From positions 62,001 to 126,000 of the forward strand of contig JAJEKV010000420.1 of the NCBI GenBank assembly GCA_021234155.1: DNA of 64,000 nt. Direction: 5' to 3'. The notes under the pieces were generated by a model. It did no database searches. It had not been told where the DNA came from and worked only from the letters and a program-made list of their open reading frames with translations. This DNA comes from Isoetes taiwanensis (taxonomy: Eukaryota > Streptophyta > Lycopodiopsida > Isoetales > Isoetaceae). How positions within the stretch are numbered: position 1 is the stretch's first letter; each line of letters opens with the position of its first letter. Shown here piece by piece: positions 1 through 10,698 of this stretch. A program made the position numbers and the translations under genes.

Positions 1-570
1 AAAATTACTAAACTCATATCTTAGATTAGCTAGAACAATTTTGGCTAATCTAACCCAAAATACATAGGAAATCTCTCGAATGTTTGGCTAAAGTTGAATA
101 ATTTTCCTTTAATAGTTTTGAATGTTTGGCTATTTGTTGTTTGAACCTTTATATAAACTTTAGCCAAGCATTTATGCTATGCCAAATTTTTTACCGTACG
201 AACATGTTAATAATAGAAATCTAATAGTTGGAGAACAAAAACTGTCCATCTAATATAGTATTAGCAACCTCTATTCCATGATCTCATGAATAATCTCATA
301 TTTTACATTAGCTATTAAAAAATATGACGAATCTATCCCTAAATGCATAGGAAAACGTTCAATCATTTGGCTAAAGTGGAAGAAGTTTTCCTCTCCTATT
401 TTCTTATGTTTGGCTAAATCTTGGTGTAAGGGAGGTCAACTTTGAGATTTTTTGGCGATTTTTTTCTTTTTTCCAAAAACTTCCTCCTTTTGTAGTTTAG
501 TCGTACTTTTTTCAAAAATGTCCAAAAAATCGCCATTTGGCTAATATTAGCCGCTATTTTTTTTCCATGA
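1..570. repeat. AT-rich region with degenerate internal duplication
   Basis: The segment is A/T-rich and contains no convincing gene. A stretch near 45-110 (CATAGGAAA, then TTTGGCTAAAGT, then TTTTCC) recurs in diverged form near 340-400. TTTGGCTAA-type words recur through the block. This looks like an old tandem or dispersed duplication. I cannot assign it to a repeat family. Confidence 0.4.
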
Positions 571-574
571 TTGG

Positions 575-1639
575 CTACTCTGATCGGCACCATGGTCTAC
601 TGCCCTGATCGCTCCCATGGTCTAACGTTTTATTTTGCTCCAGATCATATATCATGATATATCTTCGCTTGCTTCCTCTCAGAGCTTTGCATAGGATCAT
701 CGCTCCCACAGGCTTAGATGTATTCCATCTAAGGAAGTTCTTAGTTCTAATATTAAAATTGGACGGGGTCTTGACATTTGACCGCATCACAACCTGGATA
801 TGTAGATGGTCAAGGGATGAGCCCCTCTCTAATGCCACCACTCCTGTCTTGCAGTTCTCCCTCGGAAACAAAATCATTCTATCGTATAACGCATGCAGGA
901 CATTGCATCCTCCAAATACTATAGTTACAGATGCATCCAAGAGGAAAGGTAAATCTATAGCTTCATTGGTTCCACCGCCGATGCCTATCCCAACATGCTC
1001 CCCTATGAAACTTGGAATTCTCCTATCTCTCCTCTGTCCGCATTTTCTAGTTCCACCTCTACTAGCCTTCACATTCACACAAATGTCCTTCTCTTCTACC
1101 GCCTCATTCCCCAGAGATTCAGTAATAGAGACACCGAATTTTACTTGCTTAGCACTTGAGCAACCACTACCCCCTCCTCGACTTCCAGCCCTACCCTTTC
1201 CCCTCCTCCCATGCTGCTTCCTAGCTCCAGCCAAGAATATATCTGGAATCACTGCGGCTATCCGGTCCCTAAAAATAATGGGAACTCCAGTTCCAGCCTG
1301 CTTTTGATTGTCACATCGCTGTGCTGAACTACTCTTTTTCATGTTCAATTGTCTAATCTTTGCATCTAGGCTTCCATGCCCATCGGCCACGAGGTTTCTA
1401 AACGGCTCATCAGACCTGGCCCATATGACTGGTGAGGCCCATGCACTGCAACTCACTGTCCTAACCTTCCTAACCTTGCTGCACTCTGGTGGATTCCCAA
1501 TGGCATCCAAGCAATGAAGTACAAGCCTGCCATGTCCGTGTCTGCAACACCTGCGAGCACAATTCTCTAGCAAAGCCCTCTGCTTTACCATCTTATACAC
1601 CTTCACTTTCAAATGAGCCTTCCTTCTCATATGCATCAT
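575..1639 (-). CDS. Basic CCHC-containing ORF, LINE ORF1/gag-like (tentative)
   Basis: This is an uninterrupted 354-codon frame, unusually long for this window. The product is very basic. Near its N terminus (about residues 27-43) is a Cys/His cluster, C-x3-C-C-x3-H-x6-C with a GHG core, that resembles the zinc knuckle of plant LINE ORF1 proteins. After it come a Gly/Arg/Ser-rich stretch (about 150-170) and a mixed region with no recognisable domain. There is no endonuclease or reverse transcriptase, and the frame lies beyond the poly(T) end of the neighbouring minus-strand LINE, so it is not simply that element's ORF1. No spliced host-gene pattern is evident. It could also be a gag-like gene of another retroelement or a chance open frame. 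The family call rests only on the Cys/His pattern and basic composition. Confidence 0.38.
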   Translation of the reverse strand: MMHMRRKAHLKVKVYKMVKQRALLENCARRCCRHGHGRLVLHCLDAIGNPPECSKVRKVRTVSCSAWASPVIWARSDEPFRNLVADGHGSLDAKIRQLNMKKSSSAQRCDNQKQAGTGVPIIFRDRIAAVIPDIFLAGARKQHGRRGKGRAGSRGGGSGCSSAKQVKFGVSITESLGNEAVEEKDICVNVKASRGGTRKCGQRRDRRIPSFIGEHVGIGIGGGTNEAIDLPFLLDASVTIVFGGCNVLHALYDRMILFPRENCKTGVVALERGSSLDHLHIQVVMRSNVKTPSNFNIRTKNFLRWNTSKPVGAMILCKALRGSKRRYIMIYDLEQNKTLDHGSDQGSRPWCRSE

Positions 1640-2106
1640 GTTGTAGCCTTCTCAACCGTCCTCTACTGGGATCAACAAATGCCTACACATGCACACAAAC
1701 TAGATTAAAGGCAGGCATGCTTACCAACATGTTGCATGCCGAATTCCCTCTGCCACTGACCACTTTGCAAGAAATACTGGCTGATCACGCTCTGCCCGAT
1801 GCAAATACTGGTAAGTTGATCCCCTGAAGCTTATGTAGCCGGTTGCATCAAACTTGCATGAATCGGACTGAGCATGAATCCGAGGGTCGTGATATGGCAT
1901 GTGCCTCTTCCGGGCATCTCGCCCATGCACATCCGATTCCTTCACGGTATCTGCCGCACAAAACTTGCCCACAAAAAGTGTGATGGGCTTCCAAATCTGG
2001 ACCTTTAAGAAATTTGCCATGCACATGCCATACAAAAACCACAAACAACATCCAGAATGTGAACAATTGATTAAGCTCCCCTCACATGGCAAAAACTATT
2101 GTTTTG
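1640..2106. other. No recognisable gene
   Basis: A minus-strand frame of about 120 codons (1721-2092) lies upstream of the basic ORF and could be its degraded N-terminal side. It has no motif I recognise. Confidence 0.3.
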
Positions 2107-2211
2107 AATACAATACAATACAATACAATACAATACAATACAATACAATACAATACAATACAATACAATACAATACAATACAATACAATACAATACAATA
2201 CAATGCAATAC
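2107..2211. repeat. (CAATA)n microsatellite
   Basis: About 20 uninterrupted copies of the pentamer CAATA, with one CAATG variant at the right end. Open frames crossing it (repeating IQYNT) are artefacts of the repeat. Confidence 0.97.
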
Positions 2212-2471
2212 GCCAATTATAGCAAAAATACCCTCCCTCTATACGAAACGATTTGGACAAAGTATATGTCCATTGCCAAATGGGTCCTTATCAGCCAGAT
2301 ACCTTTAAGAAATTTAATATTTGGCTCAAATAGAAGTAACTTTTTTTGTGATTTGTGAGTGATCAAATAAATAGTAGAATTATCCGAATCAGAGTTGGAA
2401 TGTTGAAGTTATAGTGTTTTAAAAAAGCGTTAGAAAGAAGAACTAAAACGAGCATAACTTGTGAATTTCAC

Positions 2472-2502
<31 letters not shown>

Positions 2503-2707
2503 TAAGAATATGGTATATTAAATTATAAAATAGAAATACAAAACTTTACCCAATGGGCCAGCCTTTGCAAGCCGACACTCGAATCATCCCTAGATACCCA
2601 ATCATCCCTAGATACCCAATGACATTTGAAGAACATGTAAAATCCTTGGATCTGACCAATCCTGTCGAAATCTATGTTATAATTTCGCCCAAACTTTTTA
2701 TGGTGGG

Positions 2708-3903
2708 CTAGAGCCATGAGAGCCACCTCGACATGGTGTTCTTCAACCTATCCAGAGAAAAGTGTTGTCCTCCAATCGCAATGCCACACCTATGTTTCCA
2801 TAAAGACCACAGTGCTATGTTCACCAACGAAGCTGAGACTAAGTCCCCATCTGTTACCCCAATTATCTCTGGCCATAGACATTGCTGAATACGAATCCCA
2901 ATGAGAGGGCATACCCATACCCAAAACTCCCGTATCTTGGGGCAGACAAATAAATGTGATATGGTTTCTATGGTATTACATCCTATAGGACAGGTATCAG
3001 TAGGGCAAATACCATTTTGATGGAGTCTCTCCATAGTGCTTAGACCTCTCCCCCGTAATGCCAACCATCGAAAAAACTGTAGTTTCCTAGAGCAAAGAGT
3101 CGCCCATGAACTGGTTAACAGTTGCGCAATTTGAGAAGCGCCAATGGCTAACCTTCCAGCTGCTTTTAGAGGGGAGCCTGGACAGAGAAGACGGTAAATA
3201 GTATTGACAATATAACTCACCTTCCCTTGACAAGCCCACTAATCACTAGGACCATCTCTACCAGACAAAGTATCCAAGGTACCACGTAATTCTTTAAAAA
3301 TCTTCCTATCTCCCTCCCCTACTCCGGGGACCTTTCCTTTAAAACGGGACCAGGAAAGCCACCGCATGCCATCCCAAACGTGCCCAACCTTGGTGATACC
3401 TGCTTGTCTCCATTTAGTAAAAATGCGAGGGTGTATGAGTGCAAGGGAAAGGTTATTTTGCGACCATATCCGTGTATTCCAAAATATGCTCAACCTCCCA
3501 GCCTCCCTTGGTGCAGCCAACGGAGCAAAACGAGGTTGAACTTTCAGCCAAGCCTCTAGAAGCTTTCTCATCACTGGGGATGTGCCTAGAGCGATTTTAT
3601 ACTATAGAAGAAGGAGCCAAGTTCAAGACGGGTTATGGATGGCTTACCTTTAAGCTTGCATTTTTGAAGCCAATGCTTAACAAAGTGCAGAGCAGGGGAA
3701 GAGGTATCGTGTAGTGCCCTCCATACATATTTTCCATCCAATGCTTGAGCTTGAACAGCCAGATCCTTGCAACCCAAACCACCATCTCTCCTATCAATAC
3801 ACATCTCAGACCAAGCCACTTTATGCATTCCTCCCCCCCATATAAATTTCCTGATGATGGTTTGGATTTGATTGTAAACACCTTTCTGAGCCACAATAGC
3901 CAA
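2708..3903 (-). pseudogene. LINE ORF2 C-terminal region with zf-RVT domain
   Basis: Two overlapping frames carry the part of a plant L1 ORF2 downstream of the reverse transcriptase. One (3239-3903) has the RRDGGLGCKDL and FWNTRIW motifs typical of the connection region. The other (2708-3220) has the zinc-binding module (ICPTDTCP, then SHLFVCP). The zf-RVT domain is thought to bind RNA or DNA during target-primed reverse transcription. At least one frameshift separates the two frames. The same region is repeated with many changes at 62.04-63.02 kb. Confidence 0.85.
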
Positions 3904-5293
3904 TGAGTAGTAGACATGAGATCTTTGCCAAAATGGCCTTTGCCATTGCTATCCCCGCCGTGGGTGGAGAGACCTTTGGATGACCATAGCTGGACCTTTT
4001 CCCGAGGGTGTCCGGGATAGGAGTCCACATCCCTTTCGGGGTTATCGAAAGGACCAAGGGTAGCCCTAGCAATTTAGTGGCCTCATTTTTAAGAGCTCGG
4101 AAACCAAGGCCATTAACCCTCGGATCAATATCCTCATCAAAGGGCCATAGAACAGCACACTTTGCCACATTGAGGTGTATCCCAGATATCAATCCAAATG
4201 CACCCAAAACCTCATAAAAGACACAAAACTAGAGTCATCAAACCTACTGAAAAGAAGAAGGTATAGATCCACATATTGCATGATTGTGAGCTTGTTTGGA
4301 GAGTCCAGGTAAATTTTAACTTCAAGAAGAGTGCCTGGATACTTTGAATGCTATCATTTTGGTAAGCAGGTTGGCTATGATTAAAAACAGATAGGGAGCG
4401 AGGGGACAACCTTGTCTTATTCCCTTTCTCAAATGAAAGACCCCTGAAGGTTGGCCATTGATAAGGACTGATGCCGACGCGAATTTGTTCAGGCCTAAGG
4501 AGAGCTTAATAGATGAAGCATCAAATCCTATGTGTAGCATGATATCCTCAAGTCCCTTCCAGCGAAGGGTATCATAAGCCTTACGAAAGTCTAATTTGAC
4601 GAACACACAATTTTGCTTAGAGACCTTACACCAATGTAGGCCCTCTCTGGCTGCCACAAAGTTATTCAGAATATATCTACCTAGCAAGAAGGCTGTTTGC
4701 TCACATCCAATAACTTTAGCAAGGATAGGCTTTAGGCGATTCGCAATTATCTTCATGATAACCTTGTAGAGCGCATTGGTCAGTGCTATAGGCCTCCACT
4801 CATTCAACATTTGGGGTAGGGCTGACTTTTTAGGAATCAAGGAGATGAAGCTGGCAGACAATTTTGGATGCAAATATTTGGCTTCCCAAGCTCCCCTAAC
4901 TGCTCTAGTAAAGGCAGGACCAAGGAGATCCCAAAATTCAACATAGAACTCCGGAGGAAAACCATCTGGACCAGGGGACTTACCTGAGGCGAGGGAGGAG
5001 AGAGTCCCAAAAATTTCGTTCTCCTCCAAATCACACATCAAGCTCCTATTGTCATTTTGTGAGATTTTCGTACCCCACTTGCACCTTTGCTAACCAATCT
5101 GAATTGTGGTGTTATAAGTATGGGGGAGAGGGTCTTCCTTGAACATGTCGTGGAAAGCACCCTTCACATATGTTGCAATCCCAACCTCTGTATCAATCCT
5201 GTTCTGTTGCTCATCCATAATGGATGTAATGCTATTCTCAGCCAGCCGAGCACCTGCAAGTCGGAAGAAGTCTTTGGAATTCTCATGGTCCAC
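3821..5293 (-). pseudogene. LINE ORF2 reverse transcriptase domain
   Basis: The frame at 4322-5041 contains the standard plant L1 reverse transcriptase blocks in order: SGKSPGPDGFPPEF, FISLIPKK, EWRPIALTNALYKV, FVKLDFRKAYD (first catalytic Asp) and RQGCPLAPYLF. A frame upstream (5090-5293) has the KDFFRLAGARLAENSI linker. The active-site box that should read YADD or FADD appears as YVDL after a frame change near 4.27 kb, so the second catalytic Asp is lost. The enzyme would be inactive. The downstream part continues in another frame (3821-4207). Confidence 0.88.
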
Positions 5294-5699
5294 CTCAGTG
5301 TACCATTTGGTTTTAGACCTGACTGCCGCTCCTCTAGCCTCCTCCTCCTCAACCGCCTTAGCTCTGCCCTCAAGGTTAGCTTCAGGCGTTGTAAGGTCGT
5401 GTTATGAGGATCTCATTAAAGGTCTTGCTTGATGGATCTAAGTTGATCATATATGTTATTCTTGACCCTTTCGAACTTCAAGGCCCTCTCCCGCCCCCAT
5501 TTTTTAATCGGACCTCAATCATCCCCATCCCTCGAGTCCATGCCTTCATACTTGGCAACCCATCCTCCTGGTGAAAGGAAGCAAGAAAGGCCGAAGAGAG
5601 TCACAAAAGCTGGTTTCCCAAAGCATGCGGTATTGAATTTGAAGGGAATATTTCCGGTTCTCTGGCCGACGGAAAGCATCCTCAAAAGTTAGCTTTTGA

Positions 5700-6174
5700 G
5701 GAACATGAATTTCACTTCCAATGATATTGATTTTGTTGGAAAGATCCTATCCTAATCTATAATCTATAATGTTCATGAAGGCAACTTTTAAAATTGAGGA
5801 GCCCCAAAAACTATATTACTACTTTTACAAGAATGCTCTTCATTTGGAGGGTATTTTTGGAACATATGCAAAGTTGAAGGGTAAATTTGAATTTTTTCTT
5901 AATTTTTTGCTTTGAGGTTATAGCATTGAAGGCGACATTTGCTAAGACCATAGGCACTGCGTTGAACCGGTTCGAGTTACACCGTAATGTATTCAAAGCG
6001 TGAGATACCGAGAATGGCCGCAATAGAATTGTGAAGCTACTGAAAAGGCGAAATAACTCTTTTCCCCATCACTAAGGCTCTCGATGAGCAAAAAAATCTT
6101 TTCCCTATCTCATTAAGAGCCGTAGCTCCATTAAGCTCTATGATCCGGATCGGATAAGATTTGAGAAAAATGAA
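5700..6174. other. No recognisable gene
   Basis: This is the spacer between the LINE and the left end of composite transposon copy 1. Nothing identifiable was seen on either strand. Confidence 0.4.
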
Positions 6175-6205
6175 AACGACCATTCATTTAAATTAGATTT
6201 ATGTC
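6175..6205 (+). repeat. Left terminal inverted repeat of composite copy 1
   Basis: It matches the perfect 31-bp repeat of copy 2 (which begins AACCATCATTCATTTAAATT) with three substitutions. It is followed inward by sequence similar to the right end of copy 2. Confidence 0.85.
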
Positions 6206-6845
6206 GGGATTTTGGACCATTTTGGCCTTTGCAACTTTTTCGGGTTAGTAAATTTGCATCGAAAATTCGACTTTTTTTTATAACAAAGACAACATGATTG
6301 CATTAAAAATCGAAAATATTTTACATATGTATGTCGAGTGACATAATGCCAATTACTTCTCAGAAGTGACCCCTAGAGATATCATAGCTTTCTTCCTCAC
6401 TTCCATATGTACTGTAACCCTAACAGTCTTGCCTAGGATGACCTTTGTATCTAACTCAACCCAATCATCCCCTTCAATAGGGTTTTTTTCCATTTCTTTG
6501 TCCAACAGTCTCTATATCTTTCTTCCTCTGCCACTGCATTTAACTGGTGCACTGAACACCACCACTCCACAAGAACTTTGTTCACATTGCGGTCACCCTT
6601 GCAAACATCTGAGATGGTATAACCCATCCACACAAGGTATATCTCTTTGCGCTCTGGTACTATAAGTGCAAGTTGATGGCAAAGCAAGTCATCTTTGGGA
6701 TCATAATCCTCCAACCCGAGATATTTAGGCCTTCCTTTCCTAAGACCAACATAATGTTTTTCAGCAACTAGAGGAGCCATCGACTTGCGAATACTACTAA
6801 CCATATCATCAACTTCCTTAGGTGTTATCAAGTCTCTCTACCTAG

Positions 6846-7501
6846 CAGGGATAGGTTCAATACGCTGTACGTTTTATACGGAATACGTATGAATTGTATG
6901 ATACGGCACAAATTTGCCGTATAAAACGCAAAAAATACGGCAAAAAACAATTCCGGCGTCGGAAGATTTTCGCGTACGCGAAAACAACTATATCGCGTAC
7001 GCGAAAAATTTTTCGCGTACGCGAAACCTTCAGAACCGCGTACGCGAAACCAAAATTTACCGGCGTGAAAAACAGCGCTCCGGCGTCGCAGCGGACTTTT
7101 CAGCGTGCAGCGATTTAGTTGTTCACCGGCGTCGCAAAAATCTTCCGACGCCGGGGCCGTATTTTTTGCCGTATTTTTTTTTTTGAACACATTTTGCTTT
7201 CAGCGTCTGTGAAATGAGGCTGGATAAGCGTCTGCGAAAAAATTTTCGCGTCGCTATCCAAGCTTTTCAGCGTCTGCAGCGAATGTCGAACTGTCCTTCG
7301 GCGCCAGCGATTCTTTCTATTCGGCGACGCGAAAAAATTTTCGCGTCGACGCTTTCCACGAAGGTTTCAAGCAGACGTGCGAAGATTTTTTTTCGGCCGG
7401 GCGAGGTATTTATCGTTAAATACGTATTTTATTAAAAAATACGTATTTTTTAACTTTATACGTCAGAAATTTTAATTTTGTACGTATAGAACCTATCCCT
7501 G
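6846..7501. mobile_element. hAT-type MITE inserted in the DUF7869 gene
   Basis: The element starts CAGGGATAGGTTC and ends GAACCTATCCCTG, a perfect 13-bp inverted repeat with the CAGGG start common in hAT elements. It is flanked by an exact 8-bp duplication CTACCTAG (6838-6845 and 7502-7509), the size hAT transposases make. The uninterrupted homologous site is visible in copy 2 at about 52892-52899. It has no coding capacity. The interior is strikingly CpG-rich and full of palindromes, unlike its A/T-rich surroundings. Confidence 0.95.
6969..7048. repeat. Four CGCGTACGCG palindromes inside the hAT MITE
   Basis: The 10-bp palindrome CGCGTACGCG occurs at 6971-6980, 6994-7003, 7014-7023 and 7037-7046, mostly in the wider context TTCGCGTACGCGAAA. 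The surrounding sequence also repeats GGCGTCG and TTTTCGCGTCG words out to about 7400. They may be subterminal binding sites for a hAT transposase. That role is inferred. Confidence 0.85.
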
Positions 7502-9002
7502 CTACCTAGACTTAGGTAGCCATCCATCTTTCAGTTCATCAGAGGATGTGTCTACTTGTCCCAATAATCCATGTACCTGTGTCCAATAATCTATCAATGC
7601 AAGGTTGGTGTCATCATGGTTATTTTTCTAATACTTGATGTATTGAAGTCTTAGATCCAATGTGCTTTGCAATGAATCCACCCTTGCAAAAGGCTTAAGA
7701 GCTTTTGGTTGACCCCGTGGAATCTTAGGTTTACCATTTTCATTTTCGTGCTATATAGGTACTCCCTCATCTGGCCTCCATTTATCATCTGAAGGTCTCA
7801 TTTTCCATTGCATTATTGGCTTATTTTCCATGATCCAGAAAGTGTATTGAAGAGGTCTAGATTGACCTTCCATATCAAAAGCATAACCTTCGATAAAATT
7901 CTTCCAATCAGGCACCTCTTGTATGATCAACGCTATAGGAGAAGGTGAAATGCAAACACTAAGAACTTCCATTAGTCTAGGAAGATTGGTCACAGTTTGA
8001 GATTTCAACTGCGCACTATACTTCCCAAACAATGCATCCTCATGAGTATGTCCAGGTAATAAGAACCCTAAATTCACTCTTTCAAAGGCACCCACAGTTG
8101 TTAAATAAGATAGGAATGAGAACATGTTTGTCTTTCCAGCATAATTGTCAAGTTGGAGGAGGAACTTTGGTGGTAGATCTCGAGGTTGGGGACGTGAACT
8201 TGAGGATCCAACATGTTCAGAAACACCTGACTTTCTAAACCTTGTCTTAGTAAACTTCTCTAAATTATTAGGCTTTCTATCCAACGATGCACTGAAGAGT
8301 GGTTGGCTACCACCTCCAGGGTTGTGGAGGTCACCAGAATAACCACTCTCATAATTCCTCAAGCACCTCATCACACTTCCAATATGAAAATCAGGACCAT
8401 CACTCCACAATTGCAAACTAAAATGGCCATAATAAATTGGCACCGAGCTATACACTATTGCACCTGTCAGAGAGACTTGAATGGATAAGCTCTATTGATT
8501 TGCTTGGGTATGTAACTATACTGTGGCAAACAAGCCGTCGATTGATCCATCTTGTCATGCATAATACAAATATAGTTATTGAGTTCCAAACATGATAACG
8601 TTCTCCACATCCAATAAGTGGATCTACATGATAGTTGGCATGTCATGTGATCTTTCATTTTCTCCCTTATCTTAGCCTTTGGTTTGGTTGCTTGGTCTTA
8701 TGCAGAATCTATTTCAACTTAGCACACAAGTTGTACTTTGCAAAGTTGTTCGAAGTGTCTATAGTGACATGTTTGAAGTGCTTGCTCCGTAGTCTACTGA
8801 AGCTGGGTTGAGATATTGCAGGTACCATTAGTTCTCGAAGCAAAGCATTCACTTCCTCCATTATGCTCTTCTGTGTACAATGGGATGGCAATATCTTCTC
8901 GACAATTATTTTTCCTTGTTGATCTTTCCTACTTTTATGTGGCATATTCTCAGCATTGAATTCAACATATTTATCAAAAACCTCCTAGTTGGACAAGAGG
9001 AA

Positions 9003-10050
9003 AGCAGATGCAATTGGTGGGCCCTGGTCCATGTTTAAGAGAAAGGATAGAAGTGATAAGCTCTCTTTTAAAGATCGAGAGAAGATATATAGTTACTGGG
9101 TTTGTAAACATAAGAGTATCTCCCAACAAGAAACAAGTTGTGAAGCTTAGGAGAACCAATGAAGGAATCAAGAATTTCAAGCCATATATGTTGCATCCCA
9201 TCCACTTTTTGGAATAATCTCAGGTTAGTGAACCTTGATATTAGTTTTGAAGTTCCTAGTATTGTCAATTTACTGCTACATTTGAAGATCAGACATATTT
9301 ATTGAAGTGTAAATGTCATAAAAGTTTTTTTTTTTGTTGGCTTGACGTGCAGGTTGTCTTCTACAAAAAGTTTCAGAAACAGAATCCTGACATCAAATAG
9401 GTTTGAGAAGGTTTGAGTGCTTGAAACCTTTGTTTGTTAGGAGACTAAAAGATCGTGAAATTTGCATGTGCATTTATCACATGAAGATGGAATTTGTGAG
9501 ACAGACATTGAATAGAATTAGAAGAGACATAAACACACATGGAACAAATTGTAAGTGCAAGTGTTCAATTTGTGGTGCTGGAGATGCTTGTGAAGCAAAG
9601 GAGAAGACTTTCAATAGTGTTAGTGAATTATGGAGGTATGTTCTAAGGCAGATGAGGATCTTTGGCACAAAGCAAATTGTCTACAACTTGATTGCAGCTC
9701 ATGTGGAATAAGAAAATTCAAAAGATGTCCAAGGGAAAAGAGCGCTATTCGGACAATCGATTGGAAGAACTTGGAGAAGGTATGTACATGTTTAATTCAT
9801 TGTTTTTGCATTTGTATTCAATATTTGAAATAACATGTAACTTATTTAAACTAAATCTGAAACTATGAATCTGAGACTGCTGCAGGTTAAAGAGAAAATA
9901 AAAAGGAATGTGGGATAAAGGATGGCTCCATCAAAGAGAAGACCGAGGATATCATGAGGCTAGTCTACAAAACAACAACATTGAAAGAATTCATGTCTCA
10001 TGCTGAATCTGTCATGGAGCAGTTCATTTCGTGTTTCAAGTATTCCATTG
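9003..10050 (+). pseudogene. DUF7869-type transposon protein, N-terminal half, separate fragment
   Basis: Plus-strand fragments carry the N-terminal features of DUF7869-type proteins. A first exon (9006-9217) ends KPYMLHPIHF. A segment then reads FYKKFQKQNPDIK, followed by KPLFVRRLKDREICMC and a Cys/His-rich stretch (C-x-C-x2-H, then CKCKCSICGAGDAC). A frame change near 9.65 kb leads to LWHKANCLQLDCSSCGIRKF. A further exon after a tgctgcag acceptor (about 9885) has VKEKIKRNV and KEFMSHAESVMEQF. The Cys/His clusters look zinc-binding. The fragment lies head-to-head with the C-terminal part at 6353-8990 and probably comes from a different member of the family. Stops and a frameshift make it non-functional. 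Confidence 0.6.
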
Positions 10051-10500
10051 TAAACAAGTATTGAAGTATTCAAGTATTGCTAACCCTCTAAGTTTCAGTA
10101 CATTTAACCTGTTGCAAACCACATATTCATGAAAAAAACTGCTCACAAATTTGACAACCATAAATATTTCATTCATTTGGAAGGCATTTACATTGTGAGA
10201 GGTTCAATCTTTTACGCCTTTCTGAATTAGGGCAAAAGTACAAAATCATTGACACAAGTGTCAATGGATTGACACTCATCCGCACAAAACAAACATTGTA
10301 GTTCATGTCATTTGAAAAGGGATCTTCACTGCATAATAGAAACATGGCCGAAACTAAACATACACATAGATGTAGTTGCAAGATCAATAAGTTACAAAAC
10401 CGGCAAGTGTAAAGAGATCTTCTGCTTTAACAAAGCTCCAAAGTGTCATGGCTTCTTCATTCTTTGTCATCATCACGAGCATCAGGCAATAGAATTAATG
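10050..10500. other. No recognisable gene
   Basis: A/T-rich spacer. Nothing identifiable was seen on either strand. Confidence 0.4.
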
Positions 10501-10698
10501 ATAGCTAATTCATATACGGTATAATTCGTATATGATGTGATGGAATCATAATTACAACTGCGCCTACTAAGCTATACGAAATCTTGCATGCAACTACTAT
10601 ATCTTGCATGAAACTCTTCATTCCTTCAAGCGCCCATCCTTTCTTCCTTCCAGCGCCCATCCCTTCTTCCTTTCTTCCTTCCTTCATTCCTTCCTTAC

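Larger units (their letters stand above)
2472..5700 (-). mobile_element. L1-type LINE, degenerate, minus strand
   Basis: A non-LTR retrotransposon runs right to left. It starts within about 5.3-5.7 kb, continues through the reverse transcriptase and the C-terminal zf-RVT domain, and ends at a 26-nt poly(T) at 2472-2497, which is the poly(A) tail seen on the opposite strand. The upstream endonuclease region is missing or unrecognisable. The coding region is broken by several frameshifts. Fragments of close relatives lie at 62.04-63.02 kb and, as a short 3' end only, at 55.40-55.46 kb. Confidence 0.9.
6353..8990 (-). pseudogene. DUF7869-type putative transposase, C-terminal two thirds (copy 1)
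   Basis: Several minus-strand frames align piece by piece with the plus-strand copy at 50.57-53.42 kb. In order they carry an N-terminal KDQQGKI/LPSHC segment (8709-8945), the SKHFKHVTIDTSNNFAKYN and HDKMDQS segments, and the segment YYGHFSLQLWSDGPDFHIGS. These are followed by LLQLDNYAGKTN and PGHTHEDALFG, and by a C-terminal region ending at a TAA at 6353-6355. In copy 2 the core reads LDNCAGQNKN and GHTHEDVDALFG, the signature I associate with the DUF7869 family. Here the Cys-Ala-Gly-Gln and Asp-Val-Asp elements are altered. The gene is also cut by a 656-bp MITE at 6846-7501 and by small frameshifts. Its 5' part is missing beyond about 8990. The transposase role is inferred from the acidic residue pattern and its position in a TIR element. 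Confidence 0.8.

Noticed and set aside
575-1639. Basic ORF as ORF1 of the adjacent LINE
   Set aside because: It lies beyond that LINE's poly(A) end on the wrong side of ORF2, so it must come from another element.
1899-2358. Open frames with repeated IQYNT
   Set aside because: Artefact of the (CAATA)n tract, which has no stops in these frames.
6828-7435. Arg/Ala-rich frames such as repeated RVRE/AYAK
   Set aside because: They are read through the CGCGTACGCG palindromes of a non-coding MITE and are interrupted at its ends.
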